NCBI RefSeq assembly: GCF_032854445.1
Contig: NC_088304.1
Location: 25,495,704-25,559,703, forward strand
Source: Liolophura sinensis
Taxonomy: Eukaryota > Mollusca > Polyplacophora > Chitonida > Chitonidae
Length of the DNA: 64,000 bases
Direction of reading: 5' to 3'
In this document: piece by piece, positions 24,326 to 38,090 of the stretch
How positions within the stretch are numbered: the first letter of the stretch is position 1
Layout of the letters: every line of letters begins with the position of its first letter
The notes under the pieces: generated by a model
What the model saw: the letters and a program-made list of their open reading frames with translations, nothing else
Database searches by the model: none
What the model was told of the DNA's origin: nothing
Program-made: the position numbers and the translations under genes

Positions 24326-25545
24326 GCATAGACAACAATGAACAAAAGATCACACAGTTAATTTTGCGGTTGCCATCGTACATCAATTTCGCACTTTAGA
24401 ACGGGTTTGGTCATTTAATTTTCCAGTGCACAGCTGTCATGTCAATGACAAAAGTCATTTCCACTTTTATGCAGAGTGACAGATTATTAAATCTTTAATA
24501 AAACGTTTCTGCAAAGGTACACTGTTGTCTTTGTCTTTGTCCCATCAATCAAACGTATACCCACACATGGAAAAACGCTTTGGAGTAATTAAAATTGCAT
24601 AATTTTACTTGGGTATGTTGTGTGATGTGTATGGCATTTCCCTCTGGTAGGCCAGTGTCATTTGTCTGTTCGTACATTACACACGATCTGTGAAAGAGCT
24701 TGACATCAATCTATCCACTGGAATGAGTTTGACCTTTATCCACTACTTCATCCATTTGAAGATTCCAGTAAAGTTAAGCTGGAATGAGGAATGGGTTTGT
24801 TGATTTTAATAAAATCGATTTTCTCGCCATGAAACAAAGCTGTTCTTGTAAAAACAGTGTTAGGCTGAACAATTTAAACTTGCATGATTTTGAACACTAA
24901 TGTGACTAAATCTAACTAACGAAAATATTACAATTAATGTGCACTATGGTATTGTTTTGGTCACAATAGAAATCATAGAAACAAGTAGGTTATATACTTT
25001 TTTTGAGGTGTGAACTTTAGAGGCATAATGAAAGTCCCGGCTGTTAAGAAAGTAACTTAGCGAAACCCAGAAGGAAAATCAGAAGGAAACCATGCAAATC
25101 CTAAAAGGAAACCATGCAAACCCCAGAAGGAAACCATCTCACCAATCCTGTTGTCAATGAGGTTAGGCAGGAGATTAACCAGCTGGAACACAACATAAAA
25201 TCTCCATGAGGTCACTATACCCGTCGATATGTGCCATCGTAACGCAGTCTGAGGCACGTATGCAGTATTCCAGGAACGACAGAACCAAATCCATCTCGCC
25301 AATATACGGAAATTGATTGCGGAAGATGTTCCAGAAATTCTCTGTAGCTCCCAAAGGCAGTTAGAAATTGTAAGCCTTGAAACGCGACTTTGCAACTCCG
25401 TTAAACTGAGATGGACAAATTAAAGGCACTGATCTTCCAACACAAACCTGGTTGTTTCATGATGTAAGCTATTCAGAGTGTCTGCAGTGAATGTAGCTGC
25501 ATTATGAGCCTCCCATTACGATCGGATGTGAAAAAACCTTCCTGG
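24326..25545. other. Unassigned DNA
   Basis: No gene recognised. A 22-bp unit around 'aggaaaccatgcaaa' is repeated about three times at 25083-25135. Confidence 0.4.
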
Positions 25546-26119
25546 CTTAGCTGGGGCTTGATAAGGTTATTTCATCAGCCTGTCACAATTTTATTCTCAA
25601 CGACCCGTCTTAGCGTATTTTTGGAAGCTTCGGATATGACAGATTTTAGACATATAATGATCTGTGACAACGACATGTGAACTAAAAAACAGACACCATG
25701 GGGAGTAGAAATGTGATGGGTTTGAATGGAGATAATTTAGGATATGGCATATTTTTGGATTTAGCGATGTTTTCTGACCAAACAGATAAGTAGCGTAAAG
25801 CTATGTATCCTAAGTTTTCCAAAGACATGAAATGAGGTTTTCTACAAGCAAAATACAGATAAACATAACACATATCAAGTGTCAACTCTCTCTCACCTGA
25901 AGTTTTAACAGCTTTTTCGTCTCCAATACACGCTCGTTTCATCATGTCTCATCATGGTGGTTACCAAGAAACTAACCTGAGAAAGTTTTATGCAGACACG
26001 TACTGATGTGACTGGTGGAATCGACTTGTCTGACGTTTTCGGCATAAAGTTCCAGTGACGAACCATGAATGTGTCAGTACATTGATTAGTTTGTTGTAAA
26101 GAGACGTGTGTCGCTGATC

Positions 26120-26430
26120 CACTGTCTGCCCGGCATCATTTAAACCTGATGACCGCTTCTCTCTTGTGTGTTACCGGCTTTATTTCCTATTTGTGTAATT
26201 TCGTACATACCTTTGTCTTTAGGAGCTAGTGTTACACGTTGTTTTAGAAATCGATCTTGCGATTATCCACTTGGAACGCTCTTTACGGACTACGAATGGT
26301 ATACGAATTTCGGACATGACCCTTATATGTCTAGTGTCTTCGGCATGGCGTTCCGATCAGGCAGCACCTTGAATATGTCAGCACATTGTCAGATCGGATT
26401 GTTGCAAAGAGACACTGTCGCTATATGACT
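26120..26430 (+). repeat. PLE 3'-flank module, copy 2
   Basis: It matches 7030-7220 and 35040-35245, starting near 'ctgcccggcatcat' and including 'gatcttgcgatta' and 'ctttacggactacgaatgg'. No RT coding sequence precedes it here, so it is either a heavily 5'-truncated element or part of unit A that a PLE picked up. Confidence 0.65.
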
Positions 26431-27483
26431 GAAACTAGTAGTACGCCTTTACTACGCAACAATATACCAGGACTACATAACAGTATGATACCCGCTTTGA
26501 CGGTATAACGGTCAGATTGCCCTGGGTGGCTTTAGTAGTGAAAGCAAATGTTCCAGGCAAAATATGCTTCGATAAATGACAAAAAAATCAATTGATATTT
26601 CAGCTGTTTTTTTACACTCTGCTCTTTGCTTGAATATTTTGTTTGTTTTATCAGATAACACGGAGATGGGTTATGGTGGAGGAATGCATTGTTAGTAGTC
26701 ATTTTCGGGAGAACAAAACCCATTGTGTATGGTTGGAAAAAAAAAAACAACTGGCCGCAAAAGAGTTATAAAAAAATTATCACAGCAACAAAAAGTTGTC
26801 TGTGCCATAAAGCTTTTATATTGACTTATCAATTCAGAGGTAAAAACTGAATAACGGTCGGCAGGAGACACCGGAACTCATGAAACATTTTTTTAGCGCA
26901 CGCACGTTTACAATGGCTGTTATTTCCCTCGCTGAAAGACAATGGAACCATTACCGCCATTCACTGCACAGTGAGAGGATGTGTCCTGAATGCTGCTCAT
27001 CCAATCCTGTTTTTACTGGTAACTTGTGTTCACAGAGACTGACACGTCCTTGACTAGCGATAATACGGGAAAGGCAAGCAGAGGGAAAATCGCCTTATGC
27101 ATCGATGTTATTTATTAGTTCATATCTAAGACTATGAAGCGTTTCATGGTCTGTTTCTTTGATCCGCGTCATGTTTGCCGTCTTATTCATGAAATAAACT
27201 TCATTGGTAGGTTGTCAGTACATAACGGGACAGTAATAGCCGCAAATATTTCTACAGTACCATTGTAATCTCAAGGTAATGTTTTTTGCTTGCTTGACAA
27301 AGGTAAAGTCCAGAGACCAAAGGCCCGATCATCACAGTGGGGTTTTGAGGATATCCATTACTTTATGTACCCTTAAAGTGCTAGGATGGCCAGAGGACCT
27401 ATGTCTTATGGATTTACTAAGACTCGACGAGTGTGTCTAGGTTATCCAATCAAACGCCTTTGCGTGTGCGTGTGCGCGTGTGC

Positions 27484-27612
27484 CTCCACCACTTCGGCGG
27501 CATGGGCCCACCTTGCCACAAGCAGACGCAGTATATGTACACAACCTAATGACTTCACCTCGTCATATGATAGGAAAATTGTTAAGTATGACGTTAAACA
27601 CCAAAACATTCC
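27484..27612 (+). repeat. SINE-B 3' part
   Basis: It has 'acttcacctcgtcatatga' and 'ttaagtatgacgttaaacac', the reverse complement of the (GAGT)-side end of the SINE-B copies at 29256 and 50162. It lacks the tRNA-like head and the tail. A (GTGTGC)n-like stretch lies just upstream (27463-27483). Confidence 0.7.
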
Positions 27613-27639
27613 CGGTACTTTATACACTGTCTTTTGTGA

Positions 27640-27803
27640 TTTGTCCGGTCGTACGTGGGAAAGTCTCTCAGCAACCTGCGGATGGTCGTGGGTTTTTCCC
27701 TGGCTCTGATCGGTCTCCTCCCACCATAATGCTGGCAGCAGTCGTATAAGAGAAATATTCTTGAGTGCGGCGTAAAACACCAATCAAATAAATAAATAAA
27801 TCC
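27640..27803 (+). repeat. SINE-A 3' part
   Basis: It starts after the tRNA-like head at 'gtccggtcgtacgtggga', then 'aacctgcggatggtcgtgg', 'caccataatgctggcagcag' and 'gagtgcggcgtaaaacacc' with (AAAT)n. It directly follows a SINE-B fragment, so two families lie back to back. Confidence 0.9.
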
Positions 27804-29255
27804 TTTGTGACTTGTGTTTAACGTTCATTTTGGGAAATGACCTTCAGGTTATTGAAGCCCAACGTCCATACGAATGTCTGTTTCAACGCATGGATTAACT
27901 ACACGTACATGACAAACTGAAAAAAAGGGGAATCTTGTCACAGGGCTACAGGAAACAGGAAACGTTTTGGCCTCAGTAACCGGAAAGCTGACGTTTAGGG
28001 CGTTGCTGCATAATAACTTTTTTGTTCTTATTCATTACCACTGCTGTCAAACAGATTATTGTTTGTTTACATTATGATTTCTTCAAATATGTAAGGTTAT
28101 GGATTAACATAGTGACACCTAAGGGTGAAGGTCGCCAGAGTTCGTCTGATCTAATGGACAATTCACTGTGTTTCCGCCGGGACCTAGTTTCATATTTCGC
28201 CTTCACACAAACTTTTTGTCAGCATGTGGAGTCGCGTGTCTGTCCTACTATCTGTTGGACGTTTTTTGATCCTTTTAAATATGGTATTTTGTTTTTGTTC
28301 AGGGCTTCACGATATACTCGATTATGACAGTTAAAGCCGAGCAATCAGGCGTGGTCTCGGCAGGACCAGTTTAGAGTACATGTATATCTGAATGCGTTAC
28401 TTCACTTGTTAAATCAACGTCTTCTACTACTAAACACGAACTTTCGTATTTAAACTCGTCACAGGTCCACGTTCTTTTATGATAGCTCGATAAATGGTTA
28501 GTAGCTCATGATATTGCACAACCGTATCATGTTAGCATCTAAACCCTTGTGAGTAAATATGGTGGCGTTCACAGCCCTCCTGATATCTGGTCTCAATGTG
28601 GTGACGTCCGGCTTCCCCTTGATATCTGATCTTGCATTCCACGGCTTGGGTTTTATCAGATTACGATGTTACCCCTCTGATCAAGTATGGTGTCAGGTCA
28701 GATACACGATTCCTAACTGATAATTGGATTGTGTATATGAGCGTTCTACAGCCTATAATATAGATAATCTAGTTATCAAGGCATCAATACTGGGAAGACA
28801 GCTATAATACAGACAGGTGTCCACTGAGAAGAACGTTAGGTATGGCTCTATAAAACATTACCATACCTCACTGATTGATACAGACTAAAAATGATAAAAG
28901 AAATCAACTTCCAAGCAAGCTAATATAGGCTATCATAGACATGGTGATTTCCTCTGTCTGTTGACCAAGAATTGTTATATTATCAAGATGTTGTGGCAAC
29001 GCCACTAAATGTTTACTTGATTTACAAGGTTTTTCTTTTCCAGTTTTACTTTTCTTGCGAAATTAGATGATTATTTTATGAGAAAACTTCAGGAGATTGC
29101 TGTAGTTGACGTATAATGATACACGTCCACTGTTTTTCATTGCTAGCAACGTGGAATTTAGCACACTTATTCATAGTCTTCAGGAAAAACTTTGGAAACT
29201 TGACCACATCAACTACACAAATGGTTTCCTTTGACGAACACATTCTTTATTTTGA

Positions 29256-29483
29256 GTGAGTGAGTGAGTGAGTGAGTGAATGCTTGGGGTTTAACGTCGT
29301 ACTTCACAAGTTTTTAATCACATAACGACGAAGGAATCCAGTGCATATAATGTGCCTCCTTGTGGCAGGACGGATTTCCACCACTTTTTTTATCTGATGC
29401 TGCTTCACTGAGACTCCTGACACTGGATCTAGACTGCTCCAGAAGCGGACGCTCTACCACTGTGCTATCGGTGCCGGTCTTTA
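29256..29483 (-). repeat. SINE-B copy with tRNA-like head
   Basis: On the minus strand it starts with a Pol III A-box-like 'tagcacagtggtagagcgtc', then the anticodon-arm-like 'cgcttctgg', and ends at 'ttaaaccccaagcattc' plus a (GAGT)n tract (29258-29280 on plus). It lacks the middle part present in the 50162 copy. Confidence 0.8.
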
Positions 29484-31350
29484 TTTCGAAGCGCGACCAC
29501 AAAAACTCATACATTATCTTGGTGGAGGTGCAAAATATATTTCACTCTTTTACATGATTCAGTACTGGGCTGTCCATAGCAATTGTCTGAAGTAGACTGG
29601 CATATCATGGAGACTTGACGTATATCCCAAGCCGGTCAAAGCAGATTGTAATTCTCAGTATGTCGATGGATTTAGTATGTCAGTGGAGTCCGCTCTAATT
29701 ACCTTCGTACTATTATACTAGACCACAGAGCATGATATGAAGTGAAGTGAGGGTAAACCCCTGAAGACCATTACACCCCAACGCTTGTCGTGGGACAAAT
29801 AGGCGTCCGAACATCTGAGTCCGCCTTCCTTTGACGACCTGTCGGAAAATGAAGTGCCGATTGTCATAATAACCTTGTGGCTAAAGCCTCTGGAATGAAT
29901 TATTGAATGAATGGCCTAAGATTATGGCCTAACACGATATCGGCACATCTGGTGAAGTCGTCTTAAAATGAAGAAAAAGATATTTAATGAAATCTTTATC
30001 GACAACCTTTACAGTTAGAAGAGGAAACGTGAAACCTAGACAAAAACAGGAACTTCTACTCACGTCATCGTCTTAATCATAGCATATATAAAATTTGAAA
30101 GCCTTGGTGTTTTTTGAGTGATCTATTGGAATAGATAGCTTGATATTGAAATACGTGTCACATGAACTTGCCAGTCCATGACAAAAATTGATACACGTAA
30201 TGAAGACTTGCATTCCGATACACTTGCAGCTTTTGCAAGGGATAAGTCCATTAGAAACTGACAAATAACATGTTGACTATCGTGTGGTTATCGTAACAGT
30301 TCCCGATTACAACCTCACTGGTTTGCCCTTTCGATGTGCTCGGTCAGCATTATATCTTAATGCAGCCCAATAATTTCAGGTTTTGTCGTCACTATCGTCT
30401 TATCGTGTTGGACTCTCAGGAGTCGGCCAAAAATTCATGGAAATATTTAAACCAGCTTGGGAGCAGATGGCAGAAGGAAAAACAGAAGGCAGAAGAAAAA
30501 AATGATACCGGTCTTAGAAGACTATTTTTCGCACGCAAGCTACCAAAAACTTTTTTGAAAATCACACTATTTCAAGAAGCACATAATCGAGTTACCCGGA
30601 CGTCACTGCATCCTTCCTATTGTTTGCTTCACCTTTTGCCCAGAGATCACTGTGAATACACGAGAACTGGTACTGGTATGTTCTAGTATGTCACTTCCAT
30701 AGTTTGATGTTGACGTATAAGAAATATAAGCAACAATGTAACTTCACGTGATATTTTGTTCTTCCTTTTCTTCTTTCTTTTGTTCTTTTGACACTCATCT
30801 AAGAGATTTGCTCCACATTTAGATGTCAGTGGTGATGAGGTCCGAATGGCTTAAAATGGCGGCCTAAGAAGTCGACCTTTAAGCGCGTCTTATCTCTCTC
30901 CCATTTATTTATCTCACTACAGGCCTCCAGACGTCATTACAAAGAGACCAAAAGCAAATACAGCTGTATAAAGTGTAAATCATTTCCCATGTTTGTGTCT
31001 GAAAGCAAAGGATTGCGTGTTGAATAGGTTCAAGCACAGTCAAGGATTTTCTTTCCTTTTCCTCAGGGAAAGATTCCAAAAATAAAATTCGACCTTTGCA
31101 ATTCAAACATTCATTTACACCCGTAATAAGTCATACTTTCAATTGGCGACAATTAAGCCAAAATTCCGAATAAGTCTATTGCCCCACTGTGTCTGGAATT
31201 CCAATGGAGATTCTGACTTCGAAGTCCAAATTGTTGTAAAAAATTGTTCATGTTTGGCTAATTCGTATTGGGGTTTTGTTCAGAACATACATAACAGAAA
31301 GACATTGCTTTGGCACGGAGATTTGCAATTCCCTTGGTGTATATCTGAAT

Positions 31351-33984
31351 AATTATTGGGTACCTATGATCAGCGTGTCGGTTTTGTGTGAGAACATTAC
31401 GCGTTGTAGTATTGCTGAGAGATGATTATTGGGTACATCACTGAATATGAAGACATTACGTGGTATAATTACAACTATCTATATCATGCTACAGTATTGC
31501 TGATCAAGCCTGAACACTCAGAACATTTATTCTGTCTTTCCGGCAATGTGACTATGTCCTAATTTTAACATTAAATTTTTTTTAATTCTTTGGTGTTTTG
31601 TGTGGAAAATTGTTTAGGAAGTTACTTTTGCGATCAATGTAAAACGTCCATTATGCTTGAAGTATTGGAAGACAAATATAGCGCTTTGATTTGTTTAATT
31701 TGATCGTTGTTTGAACACCCAGCTAGAGCATTTTTATGAGCATTTGTGAGAGATTTAAGGATGGGGAAAGTTACTCACGAAGACTTGTGTTTCTGCATGC
31801 ATTTGTAAGATGGCCAATATACATGTGTTGGTAGTTTAAACTAAATAAAAGTATTAAAATCGCTATTTATCGAATACTGTCAGACTTGCTAAAACTACTA
31901 AACAATAAAAAAACAAGGTCTACATGTGTGGTTTGACTATCCCATCGATGAATTAAAGGCAAGGAGGGTGAAAAGAGAAAACCGGCTTGGCAGCAAAACA
32001 AGAAAATGGCTCTAGATTACCTTCGGAACTCCGTGGTCATACATAAAGAAAGCTTATTATGCATATCTGTCCAAACGATAAGTGTACACTTTTGTTTCAA
32101 ATGTCGCTGGTTCAAATCCGAATAAAGTCATCCCGCTGTCACTGGCCCTGTAACCATACAGGGTTTGGGTAGACTGAATGTAGCCTTCCATGCTTTGAGT
32201 TCTGTAGGTTTGGATACATGTAGCTGGCTGTGTCGTGGGTACACCGCACATCACTGGTGAGATGAGTGCATACGGAAGTAATACACCCCTTACCTACGGC
32301 TTTATAAATGTGATTATGACAAGATGGATGACGATTGTACTTACATATTTAGTAGGTGTTTATGTATTCAAGTATTTTGTGCATGTAATGTCCTTGTGCT
32401 TCCCGGACACACATATACGAGTAGATAGATAGCTTTTTTTACATGTTCGTAGATACGGCTCGTTATTTCAGGCAATGTTTTCTGGGATAGACCGAGTCTA
32501 AAGCCAGGTCACGTGGCTGGGATTGGTTTATATTGGCAGACCCACAGATTCTTCGATTAACCTTCTAATCGAACAATCCTCAAAAAAATGTCATTACGCT
32601 GACATTTATACTGTGCTGGGCATGCTATTTGGCTTGAGCATTTCTGTATTTAGACTTCAACAAGGTAAACTTCTTTTCTGTGGAGAAAGCCAAATGCTGT
32701 TCTATTCAAATTTGCCCTAAGAGGGAAAGGCTGATTGCGGTGTGAGAATTTTCTAAATCTCTTGAATAGAGTACGGAAAAAAGTACGTTAACTGTCAGGG
32801 AAACCTTGCACTTGCTTTTACAACTGACTTTGTAACACCTTCTCTTATTAAAACGGCTTGTGCTTCGGTTTCTGGGATCAGTTGGTTTGCGGATAAAATA
32901 TCCGGGCATCTCCGAAAAGCTTGAATTAAATGTTCTTAAGCGGATTGTTGACTGTGAACAAAATATTGATTTGTCCTCGAATGAGAGCAATATCGGTACA
33001 TGTACTGTGGTTTTTAAAGCCATTTGCTATAAAGTTTAAAAAGGAGCTGTGAATTTTAATTGAAAAATCCATGAGAAACATAGCTTTTGAAGCCAAACAT
33101 TTGCAACCTCTTCAACTAACGCCCGCAAACGCTGCTTCAGTAAGGTGTCGTTTAAACGGATTTTGTTTTGTTCGTAATCCGGCAGGTGTAATGTATGGAC
33201 CACATAATTACATTAAATCGACATTTCAAATTTTCTCCAAAAGTGATATGGAACAGAGCTAAATTTGCTGATGCCTGTGGATGTAATATCAGCCAGTTCT
33301 ACAATCTACACAAGCTACTTCGTCTGAATTGATTTTCTTGTACACTATACCATGTTCCACGCTACAGTACTAAACTAATAGCTAAATGGAGTTAATCTGC
33401 TTAAGTCTGTCCCGTAGGTGTAAAGTCGTTTATGACACAACAGTACTCCGGGAAAATTCACAAAAAATCTGTCCATTGCCTGGGAGTTTATTGATTGTTA
33501 TTTTCTGCAATGAATTGGACATCGCGTGAAAATCTTGAAAGCACGTCGGACCTAACTACCGAGGGAACAATGTATTACGACCGTGCTATGTTTCTCTAAT
33601 TGCTGCTCATAAACACTAAATTAATACTTATATTGTTTTTAAAGGTACATGCCGATACAACAGCAGACAACTTGAAGAAACTCCGGAGAGACCAAAGTAT
33701 ATTAAACGACATGTGCACCATGTTGTGGTGTTGATTCGTACTTTTTATGTCTGTAAATCTGTAGTGCATGTGGAAAAGTTTTCAGGAGCGATTCTTGAGG
33801 GGTAGGTACAAAGATATAGGTGTGCACTGGTTAATGCGTAACTCGAAAAAATCTTTCAGCCTTTGGTCAAGACTCCCAAAGTGTGGACTGTGCGGTTCCT
33901 TCGGATCCGATATTTTAACATTAAACGTCAAGTGTAAAATGTGTAAACATGTGAAAAGAAAACTCCCTGGCATAGTTGGAGCTT
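31351..33984 (+). repeat. Segmental duplication unit A, second part
   Basis: 31440-31860 matches 41200-41960 ('cagaacatttattctgtctt'). 32060-32350 matches 42330-42600, and both carry a B-box-like 'ggttcaaa' and 'gtcccgctgtca'-type sequence. 32455-33980 matches 42980-44420, with 'gattggttta', 'gattgcggtg', 'attcacaaaa', 'gccgatacaac' and 'gcagacaacttg' in the same order. The block at 33641-33700 changes mainly at synonymous sites between the copies in one frame, but the frame breaks soon after. Confidence 0.75.
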
Positions 33985-34631
33985 GATGAAGTGATTTCAT
34001 CAGCATGTCAGGTTTTATACTCAACGACACTCTTTAGCGTATTTTTGGAAGTTTCGGATATGACAGATTTTAGACACATTATCAGCCATTACAGCCGATG
34101 TGAACTAAAAACCGGACACCATATGGTGTAGAAACGTGATGGGTTTGAATGGGCAAAAACTGAAATTCATCTAATTGGACAGCTGGTCAAATAATGGATT
34201 GGGTGATTTTTTCTGACAAAGCGAAGAGGAAGCGCAAAAAATATGTTGCCTGCGTTTTCAAAATACAAGAAACGAAACTTTCTTTAACTTTAATTACCTT
34301 ATTCGCCTGTAATACACAATCAGAACAAATGATGATCATATTTTTGGTGGTCAATAACCGGATTGGTGCATGATGTCACTCCATAAGGCATTTGCGGGCT
34401 ATGGTAATTTAAAGCACTATGGCCACATTTGTCTTTTGACATGTTTTATCATGATGGTTACAGTAAACCTAGCTTAAGATTGCTTTTTTGAAGAAGGTTC
34501 TGATATCCCGTGTCTCCGGCATGTTGTTCAAGTGAGTCAGCACCATGAATATGTCAGCACAAGGATCGCATTGTTGCAAAGAGTCCCTGTCCTTATATGA
34601 CAGAAACACTTTATTCGTACACACCAATATA

Positions 34632-35262
34632 CCGTCTTCAGGACAGAGCGTTCAGAGTCTCTGGCGATCTGCATTGTGATCAACTGGTTGCCCAGTGTAA
34701 CCGTCTATCTTGTATGTCATGTGTAAGATCATAGATGGCGCCTCCTGTAGCATGAGATCTTTACATATTAACGGGAAAGACGTAATCGTCCGTTACTTTT
34801 GAATCATAATCTGATCGGTAAGGGTCTGTAACGCTCGTCATTTTCAAACTGTATCTAATACCGCTTAACCTGGGGCTAGGGGCCGTAAAGGTAGCCATGC
34901 TAATTACATCAGCATGATGCCTTTATGAACAGTTGCAATTAAAGCGCGACTGAGATACTTGTTTAGCTGTTATTTGACATAGAACTCATTCACGGGCTAC
35001 GAATTTAAACTTTGATATGGAATTCATGCCTGGAATATTCATTGTCTGCCCGGCATCTTTGAAAACTGATGACCGCTTCTCACTTGTGTGTTACCGACTT
35101 TATTTCTTATTTGTATAATTTCTTACATACCTTTGTCTTTGGGAGTTAGTGTTAAACGTTGTTGTGGAAATGGATCTTGCGATTATCGACTTGGAACGCC
35201 CTTTACGGACTATAAATGGTATAGGAATGTCGGTCTTGACGCTTATACCTTACAATGCGATC
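34632..35262 (+). pseudogene. PLE fragment, last codons plus 3' flank
   Basis: It begins with the end of the RT frame ('FRVSGDLH'-side; in frame it reads 'VQSLWRSAL' then TGA) and continues through the whole 3' flank seen at 6693-7220, with about 105 bp inserted near 34866-34972 ('aacctggggctaggggcc'). The inserted start resembles the true 3' end of the minus-strand PLE fragments at 61.3 and 62.7 kb. Confidence 0.7.
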
Positions 35263-37628
35263 TGGCTATGACGGCATAAGAGCCAAACTGCTTCACATGG
35301 TTTTTAACAGTGGAAACAAAAGCTTCAGGCAAATTTACTTTGATGAATGCGCACAGTATCAAACAATATTTCTCTTATTTTTGTTTTATCAGATAAAGGG
35401 CAGATGGATTATGAACAGAAATGAAATGTGTCATTTTATTTTGTGGATAACAAATACAATCTGCATGGTTCGAAAAAAAAAACTCACGGGTGAAAATATT
35501 ATCACTGCAACAAAAAGCTGCAAAAAAAGCAATTTTGTGACATGGCTAGTAGAAACCGGAAACTTTTAAACGGAAACCGGAAACCGGAAAGTTGATGTTT
35601 AGGGTTTTGTTACATAAAATGTGTTTTTCTTCTTGCTGAATCAGTAAATGTGTACGATTATGGATTTACGCCCTGATGCATGCAATTTTCTTATGAAGGC
35701 TGAGGTCCTCCGTTTTTGTCTGATGTAATGGACAAATCTGCATGACTGCGGAATTGGCACCACATAACGTTTCCTTGACAACATGTTGCTGTAAAGTTGC
35801 TAGTCCTACGTTCTGATGGACGATATTTGGAACTTTCCCATATGACAGTATATTTATTTACCCTTAGGAGTATTGCACTTAAAATCTAGTGGCCTGGTTC
35901 GTGAATGAAGAAAACCGGACAGAGTCTGGGCAGAGCCAGTTTGGCATACATCTTATTGTACGACGTCACTTTTAAATTCTGTGTCTTGTTATCTTGGAAA
36001 AGCGGTTTAGTAGCTCATGAGATTGAAGAGTTAGCATCTGAATCCCGGTGAGTAAATGTAGTCGCGTCCAAAGCCCTTTTGATATCTGGTCTCATATTCC
36101 ACAGTTCAGGAGTTATCACAGTACGTTCTTATCTCTCTGATCAAGTATCACGTCATGTCAGCTTCCTAAATGCCTTGATAACTGGATGGCCTATGTGGGC
36201 GTTACACAGCAAGGGGGGTGAACCGTAAAGCATATCATATAGACAATCCAACTATCAAAGCATTTATACTGGGAAGGTAGCCTTAAAACAGACATGTTTT
36301 GACTGAGATTAGAGAGATGGTATGGATCTAGAACATTACCATACGTCAATGACTAATACAGACTATAAAAAATGATACAAGAAATTAATTTCCAGGCAAG
36401 GTGATAGGGGCTGTCATTCATAGAGCGATTCATCTGTCTCTGCACCGAGAATTGTGCTATTGTAAAGGCATAAAACACCAGTTAAATACAGACACAAATC
36501 GATATCCAGAAATGTGGTCAAATAAAGTCATGAGCCGTTTTCCAAATCACTAAATGGTAATTTCACTTCACGATATTTTGCCCATGAAAAATTACAGGTG
36601 GTAAGTGTCCGATAATATTTTTCTCACTGAACAAGATGATTATTTCTCAGATAGAGCTTTTTATAATATTCAGTAATAATCATTTAGTTAAATATATTCT
36701 TGATTACAGCGTAAACACGAATGTTATAAATAAACACGAACCATCATTGCTATAGAATTTCTCTATAGATGTCGTATTGATGCTTCATTCATATCATGTT
36801 GTTGAATTCTATGCATATCAATCTTTGGATACTACGCTTTCCTTCGTGCTCCATTATTTAGGACATGGTTCCCATTGTCATTCGTTATCAATATTTTTTC
36901 CCAAAATAATTTATTAAGATTCAACTACACAATGCGTGTGTCCACTGACACATACGGTATTTTGACCGCAAAAATCCATACAGATTTATATTGGAGGTGC
37001 AAAATAAAGTTAATCTTTTGCATGAATTAGTACCGAGCTGTCTATAGCAATCGTCTCATGTAGACTGGCGTAATTTGGGGGTTTCACCTAAATTCTCAGC
37101 CTGTCAAAGCAGACTGTAATCATCAGTACGTCAATGGAGTCCGCTCCAAGTTCTGTTGCACTATTATACTAGGCTACTGATCGTGATATGAAGGGAAGCT
37201 AAACCCCTGAATGCTATTAGACGCTAAGGCTTGTCGTGGGAGAGAATTCTTGTCGGTCCAGATGGGTGTCAGAATGACATCTGGTTCCGCCTTCCCTTGG
37301 CGACCTGTTGGAAAATGAAGCGTCGCTGTTGTTAACCTTATGGCCAAAGCCTGTGAAATAAATGAATGATTATGACACACAATCGGCAAGGCCCGTGGAC
37401 AAACTGTTGAAAAATAACTGAATTCAGTGAATTTCATAATGGCAACAATTACATCTAATTCAGAAAACGTAGACAAAATACATACGTGTATGTACAGGTT
37501 TCAATCATTTTGACCATTTAATGAAGATAAATTTGAAAGCCATGGTGTTTTTGAAATAAGCTGTTAAAGTTTAAATGAAACTTCCTGCACATAGCTCGGT
37601 TGTAAACGAGAGGGCGTTGGAACCACAC

Positions 37629-37685
37629 CATGATCAGTATATCTGACATGGGTCACTATGACCCATGTCAGAGATACTGATCATG
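37629..37685. repeat. 57-bp near-perfect palindrome
   Basis: Arms 37629-37655 and 37659-37685 are reverse complements over 27 bp with one mismatch, separated by 'cta'. The arms contain 'catgatcagtat' and 'ctgacatgggtca'. Such a sequence can fold as a tight hairpin in RNA or as a cruciform. No larger element is recognised around it. Confidence 0.95.
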
Positions 37686-38090
37686 CAATTGGCTCGACTT
37701 TATTACTCTTTGTCTTGGCATCTAAAGGATCGTGATCATTCAATCGTCAAAAATTAAATAGTATAACAGAGGTTCAAACGCAGTCAAGGGTTTTCTTGTT
37801 TTACTTCACAAAAGGCTTCCAGAAAAAGAGACCTCCGATATCAAAGCCCTGATGTACACCGTAATGAGTAATACCGCCTTGGCGAAAAAAGTAGTCTGAG
37901 TAAGTCTTTTGCCTCAGCTGTGTTTGGAATTACAATGGACCTTCTGCCTTTGACGCTCCAAAAATGTTTTAAAGAAATGTTCACATTTTACTGATCAGTA
38001 CTGAGTGTTTCGTTCAGAAGTTTCCCTGAAGCTGGTCATATTTAAACGAAAATTGTTGGGGTTTCTTGTTAACATGATAGGCTTAAGTTT

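Larger units (their letters stand above)
25546..31350 (+). repeat. Segmental duplication unit A, first part
   Basis: Blocks align in order with unit B: 25546-25745 with 33985-34205 ('cgtatttttggaag', 'tcggatatgacagatttta', 'gtgatgggtttgaatgg'); 26120-26330 with 35040-35245; 26520-26760 with 35285-35480; 27935-28370 with 35550-35950; 28490-28990 with 35995-36470; 29527-29900 with 36985-37350; and 30800-31340 with 37760-38030. Several also match unit C (46.1-49.3 kb). No conserved protein frame runs through these blocks. Confidence 0.75.

Noticed and set aside
29420-29483. A genuine tRNA gene on the minus strand
   Set aside because: The tRNA-like part has only A-box and loose arm similarity and continues into the SINE-B body, as in the 50162 copy.
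30336-30686. A plus-strand gene of about 116 residues
   Set aside because: No recognisable domain, no splice signals, and no conserved partner in units B or C.
37174-37476. A 100-codon minus-strand gene
   Set aside because: It lies in a block shared by all three duplication units, and the frame is not kept in the other two.
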